A DNA stretch of 10,987 nucleotides. Source: JAGOBX01 sp017999075 [NCBI: Candidatus Babelota bacterium] (lineage in GTDB: Bacteria > JAGOBX01). Location of the stretch: the NCBI GenBank assembly GCA_017999075.1, contig JAGOBX010000074.1:1-10987 (forward strand), in the 5' to 3' direction. Position numbers and translations under genes: made by a program. The notes beneath the pieces were generated by a model. That model was given only the letters and a program-made list of their open reading frames with translations, was not told the origin of the DNA and searched no databases. Below, one piece after another: positions 1-7,311 of the stretch. Positions within the stretch are counted from its first letter, which is position 1. Every line of letters starts with the position of its first letter.

Positions 1-1154
1 ATTAACCCGATTACGTAAGCTGAAGATATTGACAAAGCCAATAAAGAAAACATAAAAATTCTTTCATAATATCTCAAAACTGAAAACATCGGAATAAATT
101 TTATCAGAGTCATCGGAAATATTAAAGAATAAAAAGTTATCATTAATCCGAATATAAAAAAAACAGCTACAATTATTTTAATATGGCTTTGAATTTCCGA
201 ATATTTAAAAAAAATAAACATAAAAAAAATAGGCAAAATACCTGCATATTCAACATATCTCATTATATTAGATATATAAAATTTTCTTAATGGAAGCCAT
301 AAATTTCTCAACGATTCGTTATATAAACCTGTAAAATCAGGAATTATTACATTAAAAAGATTCAATACTTTTAATCCGGCCAAATTAGAATTTTTTTCAA
401 ATACAAATTCCGGAGTGTTTAAAACAAAATTAAAAAAACTTAACAGAAGCGGAGATGCAACAACAAAAAAAATTACTGATGCGGCAAATAAATTTCCTGC
501 AACCAAACTTATTTTTTTTGAGAAGATGGATTTAAATTTAATGATCAGGATTATCATGCACGCCAAAAAAGTATAATAAAAATATTGCGGATGACCTGCA
601 AGAAATTGCAGACCAAAAAGCATCCCTATGGTTATTGAATATTTGTAATTAAATGTTTTTATCCATTTAAATAAACAAATCAGGATCCAAGGGAAATATG
701 TCAGAGTGGCAATTATATCAAGAAATCCTGATGCCGAAATATAATAATTGGAAAAAATAAAAACAAATGTTCCTATGCCTGCAGAAAAAAGATTGAGTTC
801 AAATTCTTTTAAAAAGAACATCATTCCTATTCCAAACAAAACTATATGAAACAATTGAAACAGCTGGATTTGATGAAATATGTCAAACCATAAAAATATA
901 TATGTGAACGGGTAAAATACTTGATTAGTAGGAAAATTCGCATGTTCTATTCCTCCATGTGTGAACGGATTCCATTCGGGAATATTGTATTGAGAAATCT
1001 GATTTTTTAAAAATATTTTTACTGGAACGAATATATCTGCGGAATCTCCTTCCCATAAGATCTGGTCATAAAAAAAATATCTGTATGAATAAGCGAATAT
1101 TATAATAATCGAAAATAAAATAATATATAAAATTAACTGTGAGTGTTTTTGCAT
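1..1154 (-). CDS. YfhO-like / GT-C-fold membrane glycosyltransferase, N-terminal 384 residues (partial)
   Basis: My own translation of the minus strand gives an open frame from the ATG at 1154 to the left edge (384 codons, no stop). An in-frame TAA lies two codons upstream, so this ATG is the first possible start; no Shine-Dalgarno sequence is visible. The protein is very hydrophobic, with a membrane segment at about residues 7-27 and at least seven more after residue 80. Loop 1 has the acidic GDSAD motif (35-40), where GT-C enzymes keep catalytic Asp residues, then EWNPFTHGG (60-68) and NQVFYP (77-82), matching the 'LWNPY..GG..N.Q...FYP' pattern of YfhO-type proteins. GHPQ (187-190) is also typical. 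Known family members move sugars from polyprenyl-phosphate carriers onto lipids or polymers on the outer face of the inner membrane; the substrate here is unknown. Family members often exceed 700 residues, so about half is probably missing. Confidence 0.85.
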   Translation of the reverse strand, partial: MQKHSQLILYIILFSIIIIFAYSYRYFFYDQILWEGDSADIFVPVKIFLKNQISQYNIPEWNPFTHGGIEHANFPTNQVFYPFTYIFLWFDIFHQIQLFQLFHIVLFGIGMMFFLKEFELNLFSAGIGTFVFIFSNYYISASGFLDIIATLTYFPWILICLFKWIKTFNYKYSITIGMLFGLQFLAGHPQYFYYTFLACMIILIIKFKSIFSKKISLVAGNLFAASVIFFVVASPLLLSFFNFVLNTPEFVFEKNSNLAGLKVLNLFNVIIPDFTGLYNESLRNLWLPLRKFYISNIMRYVEYAGILPIFFMFIFFKYSEIQSHIKIIVAVFFIFGLMITFYSLIFPMTLIKFIPMFSVLRYYERIFMFSLLALSISSAYVIGL

Positions 1155-1178
1155 TGTTTATGAACAATAATTTTTATT

Positions 1179-1256
1179 TGGCAGAGCTGAAGGGAGCGGG
1201 GGATCTTCGGATTCCAGAATGCAAAAGCTGCGCTCTCCCAGCTCAGCTACGGCCCC
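1179..1256 (-). tRNA. Degenerate tRNA-Ala(TGC)-like gene, probably a pseudogene
   Basis: Read on the minus strand, the 78-nt element starts GGGGCCGTAGC and ends in an encoded CCA. It has a recognisable D arm (AGCTGGGAGAGC) and a 7-nt loop TTTGCAT with anticodon TGC. The acceptor ends pair at six of seven positions (two are G-U), including G3:U70, the alanine identity pair. Other parts are damaged. The anticodon stem CAGCT/TCTGG has almost no pairing. The T arm keeps GAAG/CTTC but its loop is about 12 nt and has lost the TTCRA motif. The discriminator is G, not A. The total is two nucleotides longer than a standard tRNA-Ala. I infer a decayed or diverged alanine tRNA. It lies 24 nt before the ATG of the membrane glycosyltransferase and 55 nt after the stop of the SurA-like gene, on the same strand. 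Confidence 0.6.
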
Positions 1257-1311
1257 TCATACACTAAAACAATAAAAGCCCAGTTTTTCAAAATCAAACT
1301 AAATACAAAAA

Positions 1312-2313
1312 TCAGTTTATCTTAACAAATCCGGAATCCCAGATTTTTTTCATAATATCAGATTTTAATAAAGTAATTTTGATGTTAAACAATCTTCGTT
1401 CTTTTTTTTCTATGTAAATTTTATATTTAGTTTCAATGATTTCTTTATTAACAGGGCTCAAAGAATTGTAACTCCTGTTGAATTCTTTAATTGATAATTC
1501 ATTTTTTATATCTTTTTCAGTTATATAATTTTTGTTATTCAATCTGACTATGGCATATCCTAAAACATCTTTTCCGCTTTCAGAAGTTACAGGAAAAATT
1601 CCGGATGTTCCTCCGTCTTTCAATCGATACAGCATATATTCAACAGCAAGAAGGCTTTCGCCTATATCTTTAATTCCTATTTTTCCATCTGCAGTTTTAA
1701 TTTTATCAGAAGAATATTTTTTGGCTAGTTCTTCAAACTTTTCACCGCGCCGGAGTTTTAACAAGACGTCCATTATTTCGTTTACTTCATTTGTCATAAT
1801 AATGGAATAATCATATTTCATAAATAAATCTTCATTTGTTATAATAATATTTCCGGCAATCTGAGAATTTACAAATTTATCATATATAAGTTTTTTTTTC
1901 AATTCTTCAGACTGATTTAACTGTTCCATTAATCTTTCAAAATAAGATTGTTCTGTTAAATTTTCTTTGGCAAGAAATTTACTAAATTCTTCATCGCTTG
2001 GGAAAGAAGATTTATCTTCTTCTATTTTATTCAGAGCTATATTTTTCAAATCATCGCTATCAATATCTATTTTATACTTTTTGGTAACCTGAGAGAAAAG
2101 TTTATCTTCAATCAGTTCAATAAGAATTTTTTTCAATAATTCCGGATTATTAACGTCTATGCCCTGAGCAATATAACCTAATGTCATTTTGTTGATGTCT
2201 ATCAAAGATATAATATCATCATTTACATAAGCAGAAATATTATTCAAAGTATAACTGCATAATGATATTGAAGATATTAAACATATAATAAATGTGCAAA
2301 TAATTTTTTTCAT
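1312..2313 (-). CDS. SurA-like periplasmic chaperone with a single degenerate parvulin domain
   Basis: The product is 333 residues if translation starts at the MKK methionine. The frame extends six codons upstream to another ATG at 2331, but MKKIICTFIICLISSISLC is a classic signal-peptide beginning, so I prefer 2313. After the signal comes a SurA N-terminal-type helical region (residues 25-165 of the mature frame), starting 'NNISAYVNDDIISLIDINK', which resembles the SurA/PrsA opening 'AVVNDEVI...D...'. A parvulin domain follows (about 166-260), including RRGEKFEELAKKYSSD and a Gly-rich turn. The usual 'SHIL' and 'GYHI' histidines are replaced (YSII and GYAI), so prolyl isomerase activity is doubtful and a holdase role is likelier. 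A basic tail of about 70 residues ends the protein. SurA-type proteins escort outer-membrane proteins through the periplasm. No Shine-Dalgarno sequence is visible. Confidence 0.8.
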   Translation of the reverse strand: MKKIICTFIICLISSISLCSYTLNNISAYVNDDIISLIDINKMTLGYIAQGIDVNNPELLKKILIELIEDKLFSQVTKKYKIDIDSDDLKNIALNKIEEDKSSFPSDEEFSKFLAKENLTEQSYFERLMEQLNQSEELKKKLIYDKFVNSQIAGNIIITNEDLFMKYDYSIIMTNEVNEIMDVLLKLRRGEKFEELAKKYSSDKIKTADGKIGIKDIGESLLAVEYMLYRLKDGGTSGIFPVTSESGKDVLGYAIVRLNNKNYITEKDIKNELSIKEFNRSYNSLSPVNKEIIETKYKIYIEKKERRLFNIKITLLKSDIMKKIWDSGFVKIN

Positions 2314-2368
2314 TGTTTTAATTTTGTACAAAAAAATAATTTATTCATAATATAATATTCATATATCA

Positions 2369-2395
2369 TTTATATAATTTTTGGTAAAAAGTCAA
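2369..2395 (-). promoter_or_regulatory. Putative sigma70-type promoter for the SurA-like gene
   Basis: On the minus strand, TTGACT (2395-2390) is followed after 15 bp by TATAAA (2374-2369). The short spacer and the general AT richness make this a moderate call. It lies back to back with the promoter of the radical SAM gene and would give a leader of roughly 50 nt before the preferred start at 2313. Confidence 0.35.
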
Positions 2396-2423
2396 TAAAA
2401 ATCAAATAATTAATAAATAAAAT

Positions 2424-2452
2424 TTGACAAAGAAAAATTTTTTTAATATTAT
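2424..2452 (+). promoter_or_regulatory. Sigma70-type promoter for the radical SAM gene, likely leaderless
   Basis: A perfect -35 TTGACA (2424-2429), a 17-bp spacer and a -10 TATTAT (2447-2452, five of six matches). The expected transcription start, about 7 nt after the -10, falls on the A of the ATG at 2459, so the mRNA would have no 5' leader. An alternative -10, TATAAT at 2450-2455, has a 20-bp spacer and would place initiation inside the gene. Confidence 0.6.
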
Positions 2453-2458
2453 AATATC

Positions 2459-3541
2459 ATGAAATTAAAAAATCATACTGATGTTAAACAATTTAATTCC
2501 TCAAAAATATTGAACCATCCTAAACGAATCAGCGAATGGCTTGAAACAGGCAATACGTCTCCTATAACTTATGAATTAGATTTAACAAACAACTGCAACA
2601 GCGAATGCCCGTATTGCTTCGGGTTTAAAGACAGAACTAAATATAAAATTTCACTTGATAAAAAATTTATATTCGACATTCTATCACAAATTAAAAAATT
2701 CAATGGAAAAGCCGTAACTTTTACAGGAGGCGGCGAACCTTTAATGAATTCAAATATAAATGATGCAATAAAATACGCAAAAAAAATAGGACTTGATGTT
2801 GGTGTAATAACTAACGGTATTCTATTAAATATTTCAATAGGAGAAACTATTTTAAAAAACGCAACCTGGCTGAGAGTAAGCTTAGACGCTGCAACTCCTG
2901 AAATATACAAAAAATCTCATGGACTTAATTCCGATTTTTTTTATAAAGTTTGCGAAAATATAAAAAATATAACAAGTTTAAAAAAAAAATTACATAGCTC
3001 CACTACTGTAGGAATAGGTTTTTTAACATTCAAAGAATCATCTCCTGACATAATAAAATTCGCCAAACTCGGGAAAAAATTGGGAGTGGATTATTCCCAG
3101 TTCAGACCTCTCTTAACCTCATACGGTTACAAAAAAAAATCTTATGAACGGACTAACTCAAAAATAATATCAAAAAAAATTACTAAAGCCTTAGAATTAT
3201 CTTCCGAAGGTTATGACGTATTATATTCAAAACATAAATATGATACAGAATTATATGAAAAAAATTTAAGGAATTACGATAAATGTCACGGTCATCATTT
3301 TGCAGCTGTGATATCTGCTGATAAAAAAATGTATTTATGCTGCCATTTGCGGGGAGTTCAAAAATATTGTATTGGGGATTTATCGAAACATTCACTCAAA
3401 CAAATTTGGCTCAGCGAACATAGAAAAAATATTTTCGAAAATATTGATTTTAAAGATTGCCCGTATTTATGCAGATGCGATTCGTTCAACACAATTTTAT
3501 GGAACATTAAACAACCAAAAAATCATATTAATTTTCTTTAA
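2459..3541 (+). CDS. Radical SAM protein with SPASM-like C-terminal domain
   Basis: A 360-residue radical SAM enzyme. The 4Fe-4S/SAM motif is C46-X3-C50-X2-C53 (NNCNSECPYC), and the SAM-contacting TFTGGGEP follows at 87-94. A TIM-barrel-like section runs to about residue 270. The C-terminal region carries seven cysteines (C276, C294, C295, C304, C334, C338, C340) in the order expected of a SPASM or twitch domain, with 'SADKKMYLCCH...GDLS...IWLS' matching the typical auxiliary-cluster layout. Such proteins modify peptides, but many sit in glycan clusters and some act on sugars; the substrate here is not evident. The only upstream start signal is a promoter touching the ATG. The stop is 6 nt before the glycosyltransferase start, so the two are surely co-transcribed. 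A run of ten A at 2980-2989 lies inside the gene. Confidence 0.88.
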   Translation: MKLKNHTDVKQFNSSKILNHPKRISEWLETGNTSPITYELDLTNNCNSECPYCFGFKDRTKYKISLDKKFIFDILSQIKKFNGKAVTFTGGGEPLMNSNINDAIKYAKKIGLDVGVITNGILLNISIGETILKNATWLRVSLDAATPEIYKKSHGLNSDFFYKVCENIKNITSLKKKLHSSTTVGIGFLTFKESSPDIIKFAKLGKKLGVDYSQFRPLLTSYGYKKKSYERTNSKIISKKITKALELSSEGYDVLYSKHKYDTELYEKNLRNYDKCHGHHFAAVISADKKMYLCCHLRGVQKYCIGDLSKHSLKQIWLSEHRKNIFENIDFKDCPYLCRCDSFNTILWNIKQPKNHINFL

Positions 3542-3547
3542 TTCGAC

Positions 3548-4954
3548 ATGGCAAAAATTTTAATATTCACGACAGAACTTACTTCTATTTCCGGTTTATC
3601 CACAGGCGGCAGAGGAATTAGAATTCAAAATCTAATAAACGGATTAAAATTACATAATCATAATGTAATAACATCATTTTTAGCAGAAAACATTGCTTAT
3701 ATTGAGACGCAAAAAAAAATCAAAGTGCCCGAAGAATACAAAATACATTGCCATCAATACGAATACAGTAAAATTATTACAGAAATAAATCCGGACGTTA
3801 TAATATTCAGTCCTTGGACTCTCGCAATTTCATATAATAATAAAAAATTTAAAAATATTCCTGTTGTAATTGATATGCCGGGAATGTTGACACTTGAAAA
3901 CATTTATGACAAAACAGAAGAAAACTTTTTTTTTCTTGCAAAAAAAATATATTCGCTTAACAAAGCTGACTTGTTCTGCATTTCAAATCCAAGACAAAAA
4001 TATTTTTTATACCCGTTGTTAATAATGGCAGGAGCAGATTTAAAAAAAAAACCTTTAATTCAAGTTCCAATAAGTTATTCGGACGATATTCCGGAACATA
4101 AATCTTATCCTTCTCCTCCGGTATTCGTATTCAGCGGGATTCTCTGGAAATGGCAGAATTACGGCGATTCGTTAAATGTCATTGCTGATTATATTTCAAA
4201 ATCAGGCGGAAAATTAGATTTATTTTGCGGAAATTTTATATATAAAAAAGAAGACAGATCATTAGATAATCTAAAAAAAAATAAATCTGTTAATGTTAAC
4301 GGTTTGGTTGACCATGATATTTTAATAGAAAAATATCTTCAATCATCTGCGGCAATTGAATTATATTTGCCGAATCCGGAACGCGAACTTGCCACTACTA
4401 CACGCACATTCGAATATTTTTGGTCCGGACTGCCTGTTATTTATTCAAAAGGAATGTTTTTAGCGGAATTCATTAAAGAATATGACGCAGGATGGGTGGT
4501 TGATCCTGCAAATAAAAATGAATTGATAAATGTTTTAGAAGAAATAACCACGAATCCTGAAATATGCAAAACCAAAGGAACCAATGCTCAAAAACTTCTA
4601 AAAGAAAAATTCAATAATTATGCGTCCACCTCAAAATTATCCGAATTTTGTTCAAACCCGAAAAAACTTAATAATAAAAACAATTTTATCTCATTTTTAT
4701 CAGAAGAAAACATAAAAAAATCTGATAAAATCAGGCATTTAAAAAACACAGTTCTGTCTCATATAAATAACGAAATCAGTCTTAAAAACAAACAAAATTC
4801 AGAATTGATTTCTGAAAATATTTTTCTAAAAAAAATCAATAAAGAGCTCGAAACAGATTTAACCCGAATAAAAAACAGATTGATTTTCAGAAGTTTATTA
4901 AAAATCAAAAAAATCTTCGAATTAATAAAAGATTTAATTCTTCTGAAAAAATAA
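3548..4954 (+). CDS. GT4-like (GT-B fold) glycosyltransferase with C-terminal coiled coil
   Basis: A 468-residue protein with no signal peptide, so probably cytosolic or peripheral to the inner membrane. The N-terminal Rossmann domain begins MAKILIFTTE with the Gly-rich loop TGGRGIRIQNLINGL (19-33), typical of GT-B donors/acceptors. The C-terminal domain starts near PPVFVFSGILWKWQN (190-204) and includes VNVNGLVDHDILIEKYLQSS and TRTFEYFWSGLPVI (285-298), which corresponds to the nucleotide-sugar-binding 'E...LEAMA.G.PVI' segment of GT4 enzymes. Residues from about 385 to 445 are charged and heptad-like, and a basic amphipathic end (446-468) could contact membrane. Donor and acceptor are unknown. 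It begins 6 nt after the radical SAM stop with no Shine-Dalgarno sequence, so translation may be coupled. It ends 27 bp from the convergent ABC exporter. Confidence 0.8.
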   Translation: MAKILIFTTELTSISGLSTGGRGIRIQNLINGLKLHNHNVITSFLAENIAYIETQKKIKVPEEYKIHCHQYEYSKIITEINPDVIIFSPWTLAISYNNKKFKNIPVVIDMPGMLTLENIYDKTEENFFFLAKKIYSLNKADLFCISNPRQKYFLYPLLIMAGADLKKKPLIQVPISYSDDIPEHKSYPSPPVFVFSGILWKWQNYGDSLNVIADYISKSGGKLDLFCGNFIYKKEDRSLDNLKKNKSVNVNGLVDHDILIEKYLQSSAAIELYLPNPERELATTTRTFEYFWSGLPVIYSKGMFLAEFIKEYDAGWVVDPANKNELINVLEEITTNPEICKTKGTNAQKLLKEKFNNYASTSKLSEFCSNPKKLNNKNNFISFLSEENIKKSDKIRHLKNTVLSHINNEISLKNKQNSELISENIFLKKINKELETDLTRIKNRLIFRSLLKIKKIFELIKDLILLKK

Positions 4955-4981
4955 AACATTATTTTTTCATCAATTTTAGAA

Positions 4982-6889
4982 TTATTGTTTTTGAAATTGC
5001 GTATTGTAGTAATATGCGTATAATCCATTTTTATTCAGCAGCTGCTGATGATTTCCTATTTCAGCTATTTCTCCATCTTTTAAAACAAGAATTATATCAG
5101 CATTAACAATTGTTGATAACCGGTGTGCAATTACAAATGTCGTATATTTTTTCATAAGGTTATCAATAGCATTTTGAACAAGTTTTTCAGATTCGGAATC
5201 AAGCGATGAGGTAGCTTCATCTAAAATAAGTACAGAAGCAGGTTTATAAATCGCTCTTGCTATAGCTATTCTTTGTTTTTGCCCTACTGAAAGAAGTTGC
5301 CCTCTGTCTCCAATTACAGAATCAAATCCGTCTTTAATCTGCATAATAAAATCGTAAGCATTGGCAAGCTTAGCGGCTTCAATTACGCGTTCCATATCAG
5401 GTTCGGTTTCAGGGAAACATATGTTATTTTTTATAGTATCATTAAACAAAAAAATTTCCTGTTCTACAATAGCTATATTTTTTCTCAAAGAATTTAGAGA
5501 ATAATTCTTAATGTTTATTCTGTCAAAAGAAATTATGCCTGAAGAAACGTCATAAAATCTCGGCAGAAGATTGACAAGAGTTGTTTTTCCTGTTCCGCTC
5601 GGTCCTATTATTGCCGCGGTTTTACCTGCATTAACCGTAAAAGAAATATTTTTCAAAATTTCATTTTCTTCCGGTCCATACGAAAAACACACATTATTAA
5701 ATGTTACCAGTTTGGTTACTTTTTCCAATTCAATAGGTTGTTCCTGCTCAACAATGTCGTCTTTAACATTTAATATTTCAGTTATTCTGCCAAGCATAAC
5801 ATTGACTTGATGATAATTTACGTTTAACTGAGTCAATTCTTTAATAGGTTTATACATAGTCATCAGCGCGGCAATAAAAGTAATAATTGTGCCGCTGGTC
5901 AATTCATCGTTTTCAGAAAAATACAATGCAGCCCACATTACCGCTATAACTCCGAACATAGTGAACAGTTCTATTACAGGAGAAGCAAGTATCTGTAATT
6001 TCCACGATTTTAAATTCTGCACAAAAAAAATTTCGTTTTCGGATTTAAATTTTGAATTAAGTCTATTTTCAGCAGTAAACGCCTTTATAATTTTTATTCC
6101 ATATATGCTTTCCTGCAAATACTGAGTTATATCGCTGATTTTCAATTGAATTTTCAAAATATATTTTCTTATCATTTTTCCAAAAAAATATATTATCAAT
6201 CCTGCAGCAGGAACTATTGTAAAAGCTATTAAAGAAAGTTTCCAGGAAATCATAAAAACAAAAATTGTCAGAAAAAATATTTCAGCAGGTTTTTCAATGG
6301 TCTGAATTATTAAAGTTGATAAAGTAGATTGAAGAACAGAAATGTCATTTGTAAACCTTGACAGCAAATCACCGGCTTTCTGATTTGAATAAAATTTAAA
6401 AGGCATAGAAAGAATTTTTTCATACATTTTTATTCTAATGTCCTTTATAACAGCTCCAACCGCATAAATCAATGTATAACTATGACAAAATTTAAAGAAC
6501 CCTTTTAAAAAAGACATTATTATCAAATATCCGGAAATAAAAACGAATATATATTTTTTATTAAAAGTATATTTCTTGGCAAGCATTGATTTTATTTTTA
6601 CAGTTAATTCTTTAGAAACTGATTTTGCTACAGGAACTTTTTTATTAATATATGATAATTTGGAAACAACTTTTTCAGGAACTTTATATTCAATAACAAC
6701 ATTTTTTTGAAATAATTTATCGACAAAAGGTTTTAAAATCCATAATTGAAGCGGACTGGTTAATGAAAAAAGAATCATAAAAACAACCGATACTATTATT
6801 AAAACTTTATATTTTGCTACAAAAGGTTTTAAAAAATTCCAATTAGCCGAAAAATTATTATTTTCCATACTGTTTTTGTTATCAGCCAC
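4982..6889 (-). CDS. MsbA-type ABC exporter (fused permease and ATPase)
   Basis: A 635-residue half-transporter, expected to act as a homodimer in the inner membrane. The membrane domain covers about 1-365, with spans near 28-48, 113-135, 203-222, 223-240 and 305-345. The ATPase domain has Walker A GPSGTGKTT (429-437), Q-loop Q477, signature LSVGQKQR (533-540), Walker B VLILDEAT (553-560) with catalytic E558, D-loop SSLD and H-loop H589. The architecture matches lipid A/lipid-linked glycan exporters such as MsbA, but substrate cannot be read from sequence. The signature has Val where the family usually has Gly (LSGGQ). A stretch of roughly 50 residues (about 60-110), rich in Lys and Val, is inserted between the first two membrane spans and probably faces the periplasm. 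The start is either GTG at 6889 (GGAG 13 nt upstream) or ATG at 6868; I cannot decide between them. Confidence 0.88.
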   Translation of the reverse strand: MADNKNSMENNNFSANWNFLKPFVAKYKVLIIVSVVFMILFSLTSPLQLWILKPFVDKLFQKNVVIEYKVPEKVVSKLSYINKKVPVAKSVSKELTVKIKSMLAKKYTFNKKYIFVFISGYLIIMSFLKGFFKFCHSYTLIYAVGAVIKDIRIKMYEKILSMPFKFYSNQKAGDLLSRFTNDISVLQSTLSTLIIQTIEKPAEIFFLTIFVFMISWKLSLIAFTIVPAAGLIIYFFGKMIRKYILKIQLKISDITQYLQESIYGIKIIKAFTAENRLNSKFKSENEIFFVQNLKSWKLQILASPVIELFTMFGVIAVMWAALYFSENDELTSGTIITFIAALMTMYKPIKELTQLNVNYHQVNVMLGRITEILNVKDDIVEQEQPIELEKVTKLVTFNNVCFSYGPEENEILKNISFTVNAGKTAAIIGPSGTGKTTLVNLLPRFYDVSSGIISFDRINIKNYSLNSLRKNIAIVEQEIFLFNDTIKNNICFPETEPDMERVIEAAKLANAYDFIMQIKDGFDSVIGDRGQLLSVGQKQRIAIARAIYKPASVLILDEATSSLDSESEKLVQNAIDNLMKKYTTFVIAHRLSTIVNADIILVLKDGEIAEIGNHQQLLNKNGLYAYYYNTQFQKQ

Positions 6890-6942
6890 TATTTTTATAT
6901 TACTCCGGTATTTTTTTTAGGGAAGATTTAAAGAATTATAAA

Positions 6943-7236
6943 TCAATCATCAAAATATTTCAAACGCTGAAGTTCTTTGTATTCTTCGTCCGTAATAATT
7001 TCATAAAGTTTTAATGCTCCACCACATCCTGATTTAGGACATAAATATAACGATTTTCCTTTGCCGTAAGAATACTCAATTTCTTCTTTACTATAAACAT
7101 GATAGAAATTATTAGAACACCTGAAATGATCATGAAATCTGTTATGTCCTGCATTAGACATTCTTCTTAATAGAAATACTATTAAGATTGATAAGAATAA
7201 AACTATAATAAATTGAATAAATCCAAAATTTTCCAT
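6943..7236 (-). CDS. Small membrane-anchored Cys/His protein, unknown function
   Basis: A 97-residue protein I do not recognise. Residues 5-23 form one strong hydrophobic segment followed by RR, so the rest probably stays in the cytoplasm. The soluble part contains a His-rich patch with a cysteine (H31, H35, H37, C40) and a LCPKSGCGGA knuckle (C66, C71), which together could bind zinc or another metal. The end is acidic and charged (DEEYKELQRLKYFDD). A good promoter ends just before the ATG. It lies 53 nt upstream of the ABC exporter on the same strand, so it may be the first gene of a two-gene unit and could be an accessory factor of the exporter; this is inference only. The spread of hydrophobic, charged and Cys residues looks like a real protein rather than chance reading. 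Confidence 0.7.
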   Translation of the reverse strand: MENFGFIQFIIVLFLSILIVFLLRRMSNAGHNRFHDHFRCSNNFYHVYSKEEIEYSYGKGKSLYLCPKSGCGGALKLYEIITDEEYKELQRLKYFDD

Positions 7237-7243
7237 GAAATTA

Positions 7244-7272
7244 ATATTATTTTATAAACAAATGTTTGTCAA
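7244..7272 (-). promoter_or_regulatory. Sigma70-type promoter for the 97-residue gene, likely leaderless
   Basis: On the minus strand, a perfect TTGACA (7272-7267), a 17-bp spacer and TAATAT (7249-7244, four of six matches). Initiation about 7 nt downstream would be at 7237, one base before the ATG at 7236, so there is practically no room for a leader or Shine-Dalgarno sequence. Confidence 0.5.
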
Positions 7273-7283
7273 TAATTTTTTTG

Positions 7284-7311
7284 TTGATAATTAATAAAAG
7301 TCAAGTATAAT
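7284..7311 (+). promoter_or_regulatory. Sigma70-type promoter for the GldAFG-like operon
   Basis: TTGATA (7284-7289, five of six matches), a 16-bp spacer and a perfect TATAAT (7306-7311). The expected start near 7318 gives a leader of about 33 nt that lacks a purine-rich Shine-Dalgarno sequence and contains two ATGs, each followed almost at once by a stop (7329 and 7340). It overlaps no part of the divergent promoter for the 97-residue gene; the two -35 elements are about 12 bp apart. Confidence 0.6.

Larger units (their letters stand above)
2332..2458. other. Divergent intergenic region between the SurA-like and radical SAM genes
   Basis: A 127-bp AT-rich spacer holding two back-to-back sigma70-type promoters, one per flanking gene. 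No operator-like inverted repeat or terminator was seen. The two -35 elements are 28 bp apart, so RNA polymerases on the two sides could interfere. Confidence 0.5.

Noticed and set aside
1179-1256. tmRNA fragment (alanine-like tRNA with G3:U70)
   Set aside because: A canonical D arm and anticodon loop are present and there is no tag-encoding frame or pseudoknot region, so a degenerate tRNA-Ala fits better.
1257-1311. Promoter or terminator between the SurA-like gene and the tRNA-like element
   Set aside because: A TTGAAA with a poor -10 and an AAAA/TTTT pairing exist, but neither stands out from the AT-rich background.
1532-1810. 92-codon open frame on the plus strand
   Set aside because: It lies wholly inside the SurA-like gene on the other strand, has no family features and no start signal; it is a reading-frame shadow.
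2569-2910. 113-codon minus-strand frame inside the radical SAM gene
   Set aside because: It is antisense to the conserved CX3CX2C and GGE region, so its length is explained by codon bias of the real gene.
4955-4981. Bidirectional terminator between the convergent glycosyltransferase and ABC exporter genes
   Set aside because: The 27-bp gap has T runs but no GC-rich inverted repeat.
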